From Aspidapion aeneum (lineage: Eukaryota; Arthropoda; Insecta; Coleoptera; Brentidae), in the NCBI GenBank assembly GCA_963576565.1, contig OY755039.1, forward strand, positions 138,941,369 to 139,005,368: a stretch of DNA of 64,000 nucleotides, read 5' to 3'. Below the pieces are notes generated by a model. That model did not search any database, was not told the origin of the DNA, and saw only the letters and a program-made list of their open reading frames with translations. Of this stretch, positions 13,001 through 27,600 are shown in pieces. The position numbers and the translations under genes were made by a program. Position 1 is the stretch's first letter. Each line of letters starts with the position of its first letter.

Positions 13001-16000
13001 AAATTTAAATTTTAAAAATATTGTAGTGACGTAACGGAGCAATTACCAAAATCCTGTCTACCCCGCAGCCCACGAGAAAGACCGGCCCGGGCGCGGAAAT
13101 ATCACGTGACCGTAGGAGGCTCACAAAAAAAACGCCTCACGGCCCGCTGTCATTATAAAACATGTGTGTTTTCAGTTTTGGTATGTTTGTTTACGTAGAT
13201 TTTTTTTTAATTCGGGCACGAATTTTATGTGAATTTTATCAAAGTTATTAAAATAACGCAGCCCACGAAAAAGACTGCAGTGGGCTGCATTAAAATAATT
13301 AATGGCTAATGAGTAAATTATAAAGAAAATACCTATAAGATAAACAATGCCGCGAACGTGTAATTAGTGATGTTCCTTGTCGGTCCAACTATTAAACTGA
13401 AACCTAATATGTTGCAAACGGGAAAGAAGTGGTAAAAGATAAGATCTTGGATAAGATTGATCAAGTAATAGACATCCTTAGTGACATTTTCGAAAGTGAG
13501 AGTAAAAAATGTGTTGCGTTGTCATTTCTTATTGAACAATTAGGTCTCTTGAAAAGGTAACCGAAGATATTGTGGATACACTTTAATGTTGACTTCATCT
13601 TTGTTTATCCAGTCATCCAGTGCATACACGTCAATTTAAAATTCTAAGGTAATATGTCTTCCGCACCCTCGCAATATTAAAATACTGATTTGTAAAATAT
13701 TGTTAACAGATAGTAATCTCTCTGGTAGTGTGAAATATTTAAAAAGTAAGATACAGCTTTTAAAAGAACATGAGTTGGTAATTAACTTTAATGAAATATA
13801 TATTAAACTTTGTGCTGGGTAATTTTTCAAAAAAGTATTGACGACCACTACATTCAGTTCATTGAATGTGAAAACCATCTTACTTATTCACAAAATCATT
13901 TGTTTCTTTTTAATAAATTATTGTGAAATGTTTTATATTGAAAATTTTTCTTCAGATAACTCTAGCGAGTGTTTTTGTGGAGAAAAACTATTGTCAAAGC
14001 TTGAAAAAATTAGTTTAAGGGCATGTAAAGTTTTTTAAAATAATTTTATTAAAAAGCACAATGATTTAGTGTCTGCTAATAAATCTTTGAATAAGAACTC
14101 AGACAAAGATTATGACACTCAAAGAAAAATTAAAAAGCTAAAAGCTTAGGTTTGATATGTCCAATTTTGAAAGACTTGTATAGATTTGAAGTTACTAACG
14201 ATATTATGTACCTAATATATGTACCTGCAGATATTAGAGTGCAAATTTTGTATAATTTTTAATTTTATAGATTCAGTTCTTTTATCCATAATAAACACAT
14301 ATATCAGCAAAATATTTCACGGATCACCTTTTAGTCCACAACGATTCAAAATACAATGACGGTCATCAACAACAAGTGACAGTACGTCATCGACCACGCC
14401 GTTGTTGGCGAGGTTGCCGCGCTGTTAATTTTTACGAAAGTTTAAAGTACACAATTATTATTAATTAATGTAAATTGACAAAAGTAAAAATATTTTATTT
14501 TATATATCTTGGTGAAACTAGTAAGATAGGCTTTTACATTTTATTTTAAATGAAAATAATGTTAATTTGAAAAGAAAATACCGTTTATTTAATTATGCCT
14601 TTTTAGTTATCTTATCACATTATGTAAACGTGGCAATTTGGGTTCTTTTCCCCCCTGGCCCCTTTGTAAATATTAGACTCAATCAATAAGAAAGCATGCT
14701 GCTTCTACGGGGTTTAATGTTCAAAGGCTCTAAGGTTTTTGGACCTACCCAATAAAGGAATCCATGGATGTATCCATAAATGTATCGGTATCGTGTCTGT
14801 CAACGGGTTCCAACTCTTAACTTCCGACAAAATCCGAGGCATCAACATTTGATCGTACACGTTACTGAGAATCCACACCGGTAACAAGTCTTTCCACGCT
14901 TCCATTAGGGTGATCATCGGGTCACAATCTCGAGGACTCCATGCACTGTAAAAAAGAAAAGAATATATTGAAAAAAGGCAAAAATATTAACTTATTAGCT
15001 CACACGTATACTATAACTATAGTATTGTAAGCTATGGTGATCGTGTCAAAAAAAGTTTTGTTTCAGTTAATTTTTCAGATGATTTTGAAACTTTTTTGTC
15101 GCGCCATCTGTCTGCTGGCCCGATTTTAGTAAAATTTGGTATTTGAGTTGAGTTTTGGCTCTAGATGGTCCCACTTAAAAATAACGAAAATTCACCAAAC
15201 ATAAGCCCAAAAAAAAGTGTGGATAGATTTCAAAAATTGAAGTTATCGTAAAAATATTACTTGTGTTTTAGATTAAATTTAGGTTTAGCTCTAGATGGTC
15301 CCAATTAAAAATAAATAAAATCCAACGTACAGGGTTTTCCCGTATATTTTTACACCATATCTAAAACGTTTATTTGAATAGATATCAAAATATGATAAAT
15401 ACAAAAGTTTCATAATTTTTTACGAATTTTAAGAATCTTTGTGTCAAAATGTCAAAAAAAAATTGTAAATGTCAAAATTTGACAGGTCGATGGTATTTTT
15501 AAAGGAAACACTCTATATATTATTTCACATTTTTATAGATCCTTTCTTCCTGATTTCAAAAATATATATGTTGGGATTATTTCGTTTAATAGTTTTGGAG
15601 ATATATGCGTTTAAAAGTATAAAAAACTTAAATTGGCACTTTTTAAAACATCAAGGAAGCCATGAAAAAAAAAACAATCGCATTGACACAAAAGTGATGC
15701 TGTTTTGTCACCTTGTCAAATTCAGTTTTAAGAGCGGTTAAGGATGATTTTTACCCAGGAAGAAAAACTGGATATTATTAAACTATTTTACTCAAAAAAT
15801 GAAAAAGGCAAAAATATTAACTTATTAGCTCACACGTATACTATAACTATAGTATTGTAAGCTATGGTGATCGTGTCAAAAAAAGTTTTGTTTCAGTTAA
15901 TTTTTCAGATGATTTTGAAATTTTTTTGTCGCGCCATCTGTCTGCTGGCCCGATTTTAGTAAAATTTGGTATTTAAGTTCAGTTTTGGCTCCAGATGGTC

Positions 16001-19000
16001 TCACTTAAAAATGAATAAAATTCACCAAACATAAGCCGAAAAAACAGTGTGGATAGATTTCAAAAATTGAAGTTATCGTAAAAATATTACTTGTGTTTTA
16101 GATTAAATTTAGGTTTAGCTCTAGATGGTCCCAATTAAAAATAAATAAAATCCAACGTACAGGGTTTTCCCGTATATTTTTCCACCATATCTAAAACGTT
16201 TATTTGAATAGATATCAAAATATGATAAATACAAAAGTTTCATAATTTTTTACGAATTTTAAGAATCTTTGTGTCAAAATGTCAAAAAAAAATTGTAAAT
16301 GTCAAAATTTGACAGGTCGATGGTATTTTTAAAGAAAACACCCTATATATTATTTCACATTTTTATAGATCCTTTCTTCCTGATTTCAAAAATATATATA
16401 TTGGGATTATTTCGTTTAATAGTTTTGGAGATATATGCGTTTAAAATTATAAAAAACTTAAATTGGCACTTTTTAAAACATCAAGGAAGCCATGAAAAAA
16501 AAACAATCGCATTGACACAAAAGTGATGATGTTTTGTCACCTTGTCAAATTCAGTTTTAAGAGCGGTTAAGGATGATTTTTACCCATCAAGAAAAACTGG
16601 ATATTATTAAACTATTTTACTCAAAAAATGAAAAAGGCAAAAATATTAACTTATTAGCTCACACGTATACTATAACTATAGTATTGTAAGCTATGGTGAT
16701 CGTGTCAAAAAAAGTTTTGTTTCAGTTAATTTTTCAGATGATTTTGAAACTTTTTTGTCGCGCCATCTGTCTGCTGGCCCGATTTTAGTAAAATTTGGTA
16801 TTTAAGTTCAGTTTTGGCTCCAGATGGTCTTACTTAAAAATGAATAAAATTCACCAAACATAAGCCGAAAAAAAAGTGGGGATAGATTTCAAAAATTGAA
16901 GTTATCGTAAAAATATTACTTGTGTTTTACATTAAATTTAGGTTTAGCTCTAGATGGTCCCAATTAAAAATAAAGAAAATCCAACGTACAGGGTTTTCCC
17001 GTATATTTTTACACCATATCTAAAACGTTTATTTGAATAGATATCAAAATATGATAGATACAAAAGTTTCATAATTTTTTACGAATTGCAAGAATCTTTG
17101 TGTCAGAATGTCAAAAAAAAAATTGTAAATGTCAAAATTTGACAGGTCGATGGTATTTTTAAAGGAAACACCCTATATATTATTTCACATTTTTATAGAT
17201 CCTTTCTTCCTGATTTCAAAAATATATATGTTGGGATTATTTCGTTTAATAGTTTTGGAGATATATGCGTTTAAAAGTATAAAAAACTTAAATTGGCACT
17301 TTTTAAAACATCAAGGAAGCCATGAAAAAAAAACAATCGCATTGACACAAAAGTGATGCTGTTTTGTCACCTTGTCAAATTCAGTTTTAAGAGCGGTTAA
17401 GGATGATTTTTACCCAGGAAGAAAAACTGGATATTATTAAACTATTTTACTCAAATAATGAAAATGCATCTGTAGCTCGCAACCAGTATTATATTCAGTT
17501 TCCCGACAGAAGACAATCAAACCGCCAAACCATAGTAAATATAGTAAACTCATTTAATCAAAGAAAAACACTTAAAAGAAATACTAGAACAGTCGAAAGA
17601 AACGCTAAATATTTTGTTATATTTTCAAGGTTAGTTTTTCTTTATAAGTTAGTTTATCATATTTAAAAAAATGTTTTCCCTTGTTATTTTAGAGAATCCT
17701 CAACGGTCTATTCCGGATGCAGCAATTTTTTTTAACAAATCATGGCATAAAATTCACTCTGTTTTAAAATATCACAAATACAAGGCTTATAAATTTTCAC
17801 CCGTGCAAAATTTAAGCCACGAAAATAAAATAAACAGATTACATTTTTGCGAGGAAATACAACGAGGAATAGCGGCAAATCAAATAAATTTGTCAAATTA
17901 ATTTTTACTGATGAGGCAGCATTCACCACGGCGGGAATAAAAACGAATTTTTTAAATAATAGATATATGTATTGGATAGGAAGATACGGCACATTATTAT
18001 GGCCAGCAAATAGCCCCGATTTGTCTCCCCTTGATTTTTTTTTGTGGGGCTACCTAAAAAATAAGGTGTATTATAACACGCCGCAAACACTTCAAATTTT
18101 ACAACAGAAAATAGAGCAAACAATTGTTGATCTTATGAAGTAATAAATATTTTTTTCTTTCACAAAAATGGCATAATTTTGTGTTTTTAGTGGCTTGCGG
18201 CGCCACACATTACTGCGCAGAATCACCCCGGATAGGAAATATTAATTAATTATATACCTTACAAAAGCAACAGCATCATTTTTGTGTAAATGCGATTGTC
18301 TTTTTCATGGCTGCCTTGATGTTTTAAGGAGATCAATTTAAGTATTTTAAACATTTAAGCGCATATATCTCCAAAACTAATGAATAAAATAATACATTGA
18401 TATATATATTTTAAATCAGGGATAAAAGATCTATAAATATCTAAAATAATATGTGTTCCCTTTAAAAAAACCATCGACCTGTCAAATTTTGACATTTAGA
18501 ATTTTTTTTTGGCATTCCGACTTAAAAATTCTTAAACTTTGTAAAAAATATAAAACTTTTGTATTGATCATATTTTGATATCTATTCAAATAAACATTTT
18601 AGATATGGTGTGAAAATATACGGGAAAACCCTGTACATAAACAATCGAAAAGAGAAGCAATCACAGCTTCCTTTGGAAACAATGCCAAACATAAATTCGC
18701 AGTAGTACATTTTCAAGTGCGCATGCGTGTGTTTTGCTCCTGGTGGATGGACGTCATATTTGTTGTTTATTTACATTTTTCAGTGTTTTGCGTTTGTCGT
18801 GAAAAAATGTGTTTTTTTTCTGTGAAAAATGGGAAAGAGTTCACGTAAAACATGCGCGGTTTGTCGAAAAATGTCCGGGAGAAGTAAGGGGGTGGCATTC
18901 CATAGGTAAGTACTTGTATTTTTCTTTATAAGTTGTTAATAAAGTTGAGAGTAGTGGGTAGATGCCATTTAACACTCTTCATGGTGTTCACAATAAATCT

Positions 19001-21562
19001 TCAGAATTTAAAAAAAACTGCAAATTTAATCCGCAATTGGATAAATTTTCACCTGATCAAGTAGTTTTAAGAAAAAAAAAGACATAACAATAATGTCGTG
19101 ACGTAACGGAGTATGTGTGAACCGAACCAAACCATCAAAACTGACGCCAGTTTATTTTGCAAAATTGAAAATAACAAGTCTATCGTTTCAATAGAAGCAG
19201 TGTCAACATCCATATCGTTCATCCGATCCTGAAGTTATAGTATACTATACTATTCATCCATGAAAACTGGTCCTGATGGTTTAGTGGGCGTGCATTTGCT
19301 TTACAATCAGAGGGTGGTGGGTTCGAATCCCATGCCTGCTAGTATAAACTCGAAGCTACTATCTATGTGTGAATAGAGATTCACCGGAGGTAGGGGTAAC
19401 GTCTGTTTTGGGCGGAATGTGGGCATCAACGAAGTAGGAAAAGTTGATGATCAATACAAGGCGGTGGTTCGGAAATCACGTTAAGCACGATAAAGATTCC
19501 TGTGCCCGACAAAATAGTACACGGTGTGCCTGAAGGGGGTATAAGTTACATGAAAATGGTGCCAAAAACTAATTGTACTTTTTGAATATGGACTCTTTCC
19601 TGGCTTTGAAACCATATTCAGAGAAATCTTAGCTGATCCTGTTCTCGAAATTTTAACAATTTTTTAACTTTTTTTTTCTAGTTTAAGTTGTAACAGAACG
19701 AGTAGTTTTACCCGCTTGGAACCAAATTTTTACATTTTACTAAAGAGAACACCAGAATATATTTTTTGTATTCTGAACAATATTTTCTCTTCGCATAAGA
19801 AGTAGAAATGCAATTTAAAATAAAAACTATTAGAATTTCTTGACATTTTAAATTATTCAAAAATCTAAAACATTAAAATACTAAAAAACTGCAGTAGGAA
19901 CAAAAAACGCGTTCTGAAATCGATACTTTGCACATGCTGTGTGTAAAGTGTACTTGGCACACGGGTAACTCATCTTATTATTATAACAACAAATAATTTA
20001 CTTGACTGTTGAAGTAAAATTAGTGGGCTAAACTCCACAGCGACCATATTTGTTTTGTTGAAAAGATTCGTCAAAAAAATGTTCAAATTTTTTCAAAATG
20101 TCCGATTCTGCGTTAATTTAAAAAAGAAGAACAATAAGTTTCTATTTGCAGTCGTAAAAGAGTGTAGTAAACTCGTTTGACTGACTTTGCACACTCTCTT
20201 AACTTATAAATCTCGCCTTCGGCTTAGTCCATACACCTTTTCCATGGAATGCAAAAAGTCGTTTTCAAATCGTCGATTATTATACTATTTTAATAAATGT
20301 TACGGGTTTATGGCTTACGATGACGCTTCTTTAAAATATTTGTTAAAATAGTATACATGATTTAAAAATGACTCTCAAAGGAGAAAGTGTATGGACTGAG
20401 CCGAAGGCGAGATCCTTAAGTTAAGAGAGTGTGCAAAGAAGATGTCAAACAAGTTCTATACTAGACTATTTTTACGACTGCAAATAGAAACCTATAGTTC
20501 TTTTTTAAATTTCTGCAGAATCAGACATTCTGCAAAAATGTTAACACTTTTTTGGCGTATCTTGTCAACAAAACAACAAATTGAAAATCGTCAGAGACAG
20601 AGCCAATAAGTAAAAGGAAAAAAAAAACGAAAACGAAATTCATCCGTGTATGCAGTTTGCCCGCTCTCGCTTTCACTGTGCCTCGTTTCATAAAAGTCTC
20701 GTTGCAGGATCTGTTAGCTCCCGCTAAATTTCGCGGTTGTTTTTACTTTTTAAAATCACACAATTGGATGACGGATAGAGTACATTTTTCGCGCATTGGA
20801 CATGCGCACCAAGAATCAGGCGAGATCCTTTTCTACCGCCTCGAGAAAATGGCGTGTTAATTTACTTTCTCCAACTATTTCAAATTTCTACACTTGAAAG
20901 TGCTCGATTTTGGTGTACTGAAGCATAGAACTAGAAACTTCAGCCCTTCAGCTACGTGGTGACATCATTAGATCCAGAAAGGGGCCCCTGGAACGTGGAG
21001 AAATTAGCTGCAAACTGGTGAGTGCTTTGTTTCTGATTTCCGTTGTGTGGTAACAGCAATTAACTATGGACATTTTGATTATTTCGTGATTTCGTATCAA
21101 TATATTTATGTTTGTTGGCGCTTTCATTTAATTAAAATATATACAGTCCACTGCAGTTATCGTTTTTCTAACTGCGGGCAAACAGGATCGTCAATATACG
21201 TCACGAAATAGGAGGTCGCCCTTGAAACGACCAATACACACGAGTAAACCATCATATGGAGCCACTGATTAAAGATATTTGATAGACCGTCACTGCTTAT
21301 TCACCACGGCGACCTCTAGGGATGGTGGCTTTTACTAAACTCCATATCATAATTTTTGAGATAACTTTTTGACAGTTATCAGCTGTTTGCCATAACAAGT
21401 AGCATAGGCCAACGAAAAAAAGTTGTAAAAAGTTGTCTCAAAAATAATGTTATGAACTGTACGCTTGCAAGGTGACTGCGTTCTAAAGCCTGGCGACGCA
21501 GCTTTCGTGATCCAGTGACCCTATGTTTGTTCACCATAACGACCTCTAGGGGTAACGCTTGG

Positions 21563-21610
<48 letters not shown>

Positions 21611-24600
21611 CGGTTTCACAACGTTCTACGTCTTCCGATACCCAATCTCCACTCGTTTCTGTTTGCCCATGATTCATCATCTAGGCTTCTTATTCTTATT
21701 TCACTGTCTATTCCTTCTCTCCGGCTTCTCCTTGGCCGGCCTCGTTTTCTTCGGCCAGTTGGTTTCCATTGTAGTATTTGTTTAGGTAGTCTTTCATCAT
21801 TCATTCTTTGTACATGTCCGTATACCACACCAGTTGTTTTGTTCTTATATCATCCACTAAAGTATGTTCACCCACTGTCATAATTTCTATTATTGTTTGA
21901 TTTGTAACTCTTTCTCTTTTTGATTTCCCTGCTGCTCTTCTCCAATAGTCCATCTCCGTAGCGGAAAGCATTTTTTCTGTTCTATCCTTGATTGGCCATA
22001 CTTCTGAGCCGTATCTAATGATCCTTTTTACAATGGTGTTGTATATAAGCTTTTTTTTATGTTTTGATATACTTTGGTCGCAAATGATTCCATTTAAGAA
22101 AGTTATTGCTTTTCTTCCTTGTACGTTTCTATCTTTTATAGCTTTGTCTAGTGTTCCGTCAGCTGTAATTTTTAGACCCAAGTACTTATACTCATCACAG
22201 GACTGAATTCGCTGCCCGGTATTTAAGATTAGATCCTGTTTCATTCCACCGATACACATATACTCTGTCTTATTGAGATTAACCTCTAGTCCCCACTTAT
22301 TGTACTCTTCTATTAGTTTTCGTGTCATATATTCGAGGTCGTCATAATCCTGAGCCACTACTATCTGATCATCGGCGAAACATAAAGTATACAAGGTGGT
22401 TTCGTACAACGGAATTCCCATGTTTTGGCATTTTCTCTTCCATACTTTAAGGACTTGTTCCACTTGAAGAGCGTAGGCGAGATACAGCAACCTTGTTTAA
22501 GACCTTTATTTACTTGAAGGCCTTTGGTTAGTTTTGCTTTTATTTTAACTTTTGCATTACTATTACGGTATAACTCTTTGATGGCCTTAATTAGTTATTA
22601 GTACGCTTATGTTTGTGTTTTCCAACGCTTTCCAAAGTAGATTTAGTGGTATGCTATCATATGTCTTCTGCAAATCGACGATTGGAATTAAAATCGGTAA
22701 AAAAATGGCGGCCAACGTTCCGTCGCCTCTATTGGAAGGTGCGCAGTAGTCAAATCTAATCATTTTTCTATATCTATGGTCACAAACTAAAGAAAAAAAA
22801 AAGAAAGAAAAGTTCGGAATACTTAATAGTAAAAAGAGGTTTGTTTCACCTACCTTATACAGGACCTCATCACCGGCACCCAAGTGTGCCAAATGAGGCC
22901 GTCGTACGGCCGAATACCAGCTTTATTACCTTCAACGATATAGTTCCCGCTAGGTCTTCCTTCCAACAGTTCCTTCCATTGGGCGTAAAAGTCCGTGTAC
23001 TGTGTGGGTTGCGCCAGCGGGTTCCAACTGACCAGGGCCGAGGTCAAAAGGGGGCCTACTAGGCCGGGCGCCAGTTCGTTCAGTTCGTATAGGCGATACT
23101 CTTCTGGGTGGTTGAGCTAAGGAAAAACAGAGATCTCTGTAAAATGCGATCATTCATGCACACACATCTAAAACGTCAATTTTCAACTTTGGAATTTTCA
23201 AACAAAAAACCGATAAAATAAGAATGCCTAAGGATTCTGTGTGTCCAAAAATATTTTCTAGATGTTAAAAATTCACCAAGTATTTTTCGATTCTGCTACA
23301 AATTTCCTAAATAACACAACTGAAATTAGAAAAATCCATCCATTAGTTTTCGAGACATGACGTCTCAGAATTTTGGAAAAATAAACAGGGTGACCCGATC
23401 TTAACAAGCCAAACTTCACCAGCGTATTGTACGTTGAAAAATATGAAAAAAAAGTCTATACAACATAGGTCGAAAAATGCTTCGTTAGGAAAATACAGTG
23501 TGTCAAAGTTTTCTTTAAAAAAACGAAAAAAATTATTATCTAGAAAACTACTTGGGACAATAAAGCTAAATTTGGTATAGAATAAAGGTTAATTTAGCTG
23601 TATACTTTGCTTTATAAAGCAACAATTTAGGTTTGCCAGGGGCGTGCGCACGGGCGGTGACTGTCAGATTTTTGAAGAAAAAATTGATTTTTTTTTGTTT
23701 TCAAATTATTTTTGAAATCACAGTCTAATTTTAGTTAAAAAATGTCTCTTTACTTTTTTTTCTACGATGCTTCGTTTTTAACTAAAAAATAAAAATTGTT
23801 TTATCTCTACATAAAGATTTTACCAATAAAAGTAAAAAAAAACAGCGTTTTGTTAATAAAAAGTCAAAGATAGTCAATAAATTTTAAAAAAGGTGATACG
23901 TAGTTCAATTACTATTACTTATCACCTTTTTCAAAATTTATTGGCTATTATATCTTTGACTTTTGATTAACAGAACGCTCTTTTTTTTATTGGTAAAATC
24001 CTTATGTAGAGATAAAATAATTTTTATTTTTAAGTTAAAAACGACGCATCGTAGAAAAAAAAAGTAAAGAGTCGTTTTTTAACTGAAATTAGACTGTGAT
24101 TTCAAAAATAATTTTAAAGCAAAAAAAAAATCCATTGGCGTATCATTTTTTCTTCAAAAATCTGACAGTCAAAATTGTTGCTTTGTGAAGAAAAGTATAC
24201 AGCTAAATTAACCTTTATTCTGTACCAAATTTCGCTTTATTGTCCCAAGTAGTTTTCTAGATAATAATTTTTTCCGTTTTCTTAAAGAAAACTTTAACAC
24301 ACTGTATTTTCTTAACGAAGCATTTTTCGACCTATGTTGTATAGACTTTTTTTTCATATTATTCGACGTACAATACGCTGGTGAACTTTGGCTTGTTAAG
24401 ATCGGGTCATCCTGTATAGTATCCATAAGAGACGCTGTATGTATGACATATCAGGGCTATCAAAATGGACGGGCCACGATCCTCCACTTTGTTGACGTCA
24501 CATCCGGGGCTGATTTTTTTTGTTGGTCACGTTACGACACAGCTGATTGTCTTTAAAATTTTGAAGTTGGAATGACGGTTCATGGATATTTGATTTTTTG

Positions 24601-27600
24601 TTAAATAAAGCCGTTTTTGAGATTGTTTTTACTTTATTCTGGCAGAACAATTTTTTTAAAATTTATAGTAAGCCCTAATTTTTCATAGCCGCTTCATTAG
24701 CTCACACAAAAATTAAGTTTAAAGCAGAAGCGAATGTGACAATGGACGAGTTTGTAAAGTAATCTAATTTTGCTCACCGATTACATCGGTTTTTTGACAT
24801 ATGACGTTTGACGTTCATTTGACATTTTCATTCGGTGAGTCCGATGAACACCAGAAAATAAAAAATAACGCGATGAATCAGATATCTAAACTTCGCTTTT
24901 TTCGATTTTGATTTATGTTCTAAAAGATTCTCTGCATTAATACATGGAAACAACATTTTCAACGTCACCCTCAATCCTGGCATGCCGCGGTCTGATGATA
25001 TCAAAATTTTAAAAACAAAATAAAAACAGGATTTGTTTTTTCATATTTTATAAGTGTTTTAATGTTATTTAAAGCTTTTTTAAGCTTTTGTTAAGGTAGG
25101 CTTTTGTGCCTTTGTATAGAAAAGGTTAGGATTAGGATGAGGAATTTTACTTGAAAAATTTACTCTAATTTAAAACAACTAAAATTCATTTATTTTAAAA
25201 ATTCATATTAGCATATAAACTTAGCGTAAAATAATAATGGTAAAGGGCTCTCGAGATTAAGTTCTTCTGCTCTTTAGAATAAATTAATAATAAGTTTGTA
25301 AAATGTAAATGATTTTATAACAATTTTAACTCGTATATAAATAAAGAAATTGAAATTGAAATTAACGCCAGATCTTCATCATCCGAGTCTTGAGTCACTA
25401 TTTATATCTTTTAAGATAACCATCGAAACTTTGTTTACCACACTGTGGAGCATTTAACAAAAAAAACAACAAAAAAAAGGTATAAAATTACACAGTCGAA
25501 AAAAAACGCAAAAAAACGACTCTCAGGGTTGGTGAGCATTGATGCCATCAATTCGTGCCTTGGTGAAATTCATCAGATAATTTACGAACCCGATGGATTT
25601 CAACGAATTGCACTGATTAATTTAAAAACTTGATTGTTGTCATCGATGAGCTCATCGATGCCTTTACGAACTCGCCCAATCACATATGACAAAGTCAAAT
25701 ACATGTCAAATATAACAGTTGGCATGTGGTACATGGCGGGTAATTTGAATTCAAAATAAGGAATGCTAAATCTTGAAGATTTTAACCTTTTAATCATGTT
25801 GCTTCCTTACAAACCTTTGGTGGAATATCGGGATGGTGTCTGAGAATATTTCACTGAAATTTTACGGAAATCTGTAGTGCAATTTTAAAAATATCATAAA
25901 AAAACGTCTGACCTCACATAAGACCCAATGTAAAATTCAGCCCCGGGAGAACAGCTGATTTTTTCAGGGTCGTGGCCTCTATTTTTGTGTTGGCCTTGGA
26001 CATATTTTAAAGATATAGCGATGCAACAAACCCATCAAATTTGGTTAATTTTTGACAAATTGCAGTATGGTAGGGCCAGAGAGATGCGCAAAAACCACAC
26101 CCAGAGTTAAGAATTGGAAAAACTTCATTTAGCGAATTTTAAGTTAGGGAATCCTAGAAGACAAAAATGACCAAACTTTGAAAATTCATATTTTAAAAAC
26201 TATACAGTTTATCAACAAAAGCACCGAGTTGCAGTATGGTAGTGTCATACAGATGCGAAAAAACCACATCTTAAGTTAAGATTCGGAAAAACGTCATTTA
26301 GAAAATTTGAGGGTAGGGAATCCCATATGAACAAAATGGCCACTTTGAAAATTCATATTTTAAAAACTATACAGCTTATCAACAAAAGCAAGGATTTGCA
26401 GTATGGTAGGGCCATAGATATGCGAAAAAACCGCACCCTGAGTTAAGATTCGGAAAAACGTCATTTAGCGAATTTTACGGTAGGGAATCCTATAAGACCT
26501 CAATGGCCAAACTTTGAAAATTCATATTTTAAAAACTACACAGTTTATCAACAAAAGCACCGAATTGCAGTATGGTAGGGCCATAGATATGCGAAAAAAC
26601 CATACACTGAGTTCAGATTTGGAAAAACATTATTTAGCGAATTTTAGGGTAGGGAATCCTATAAGACCTCAATGGCCAAACTTTGAAAATTCATATTTTA
26701 AAAACTACACAGTTTATCAACAAAAGCATCGAGTTGCAGTATGGTAGGGCGCTAGAGATGCGAAAAAATCGCACCCTGAGTTAAGATTCGGAAAAACGTC
26801 GTTTAGCGAATTTTAGGGTAGGGAATCCCATAAGACCAAAATGGCTAAACTTTGAAAATGCATATTTTAAAAACTATACAGTTTATCAACAAAAGCACCG
26901 AGTTGCAGTTGGTAGGGCTATAGAGATGCGAAAAAACCATACACTGAGTTCAGATTTGGAAAAACATCATTTAGCGAATTTTAGGGTAGGGAATCCCATA
27001 AGACCAAAATCGCCAACATTTGAAAATTCATATTTTAAAAACTATACAGTTTATCAACAAAAGCACCGAGTTGCAGTATGTTAGGGCCATAGATATCCGA
27101 AAAAACCACGCCCTGAGTTAAGATTCGAAAAAACGTCATTTAGCGAATTTGAGGCTAGGGAATCCTAGAAGACCAAAATGACCAAATTTTGAAAATTCAT
27201 ATTTTAAAAACTATACAATTTATCAACAAAAGCACCGAGTTGCAGTATGGTAGGGTCATAGAGATGCGAAAAAACCACATCCTAAGTTAAGATTCGGAAA
27301 AACGTCATTTAGAAAATTTGAGGGTAGGGAGGGAATCCCATATTACCAAAATGGCGAAACTTTGAAAATTCATGTTTTAAAAACTATACAGCTTATCAAC
27401 AAAATCAACGATTTGCAGTATGGTAGGGTTATAGAGATAAGAAAAAACTACACCCTGAGTATAGATTCTGAAAAACGCCATTTAGCGAATTTTAGGGTAG
27501 GGAATATTCCCTTAAGACCAAAATGGGCAAACTTTGAAAATTCATGTTTTAAAAACTATACAGTTTATAAAGAAAAACACCGAGTTGCAGTATGGTACGG

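Noticed and set aside
15469..17356. Three related open frames (75-90 codons) as a small gene family
   Set aside because: They are the inverted terminal repeat of the mariner-like element, tripled by tandem duplication; no coding signal.
17631..17690. Intron within the mariner-like transposase (AAG/GTTAGT...TTTTAG)
   Set aside because: The consensus-looking borders do not join the two frames; a frameshift in a dead copy is simpler.
19267..19340. Functional tRNA gene
   Set aside because: Only A-box and B-box-like words are present; no full cloverleaf or acceptor pairing, and a SINE body follows.
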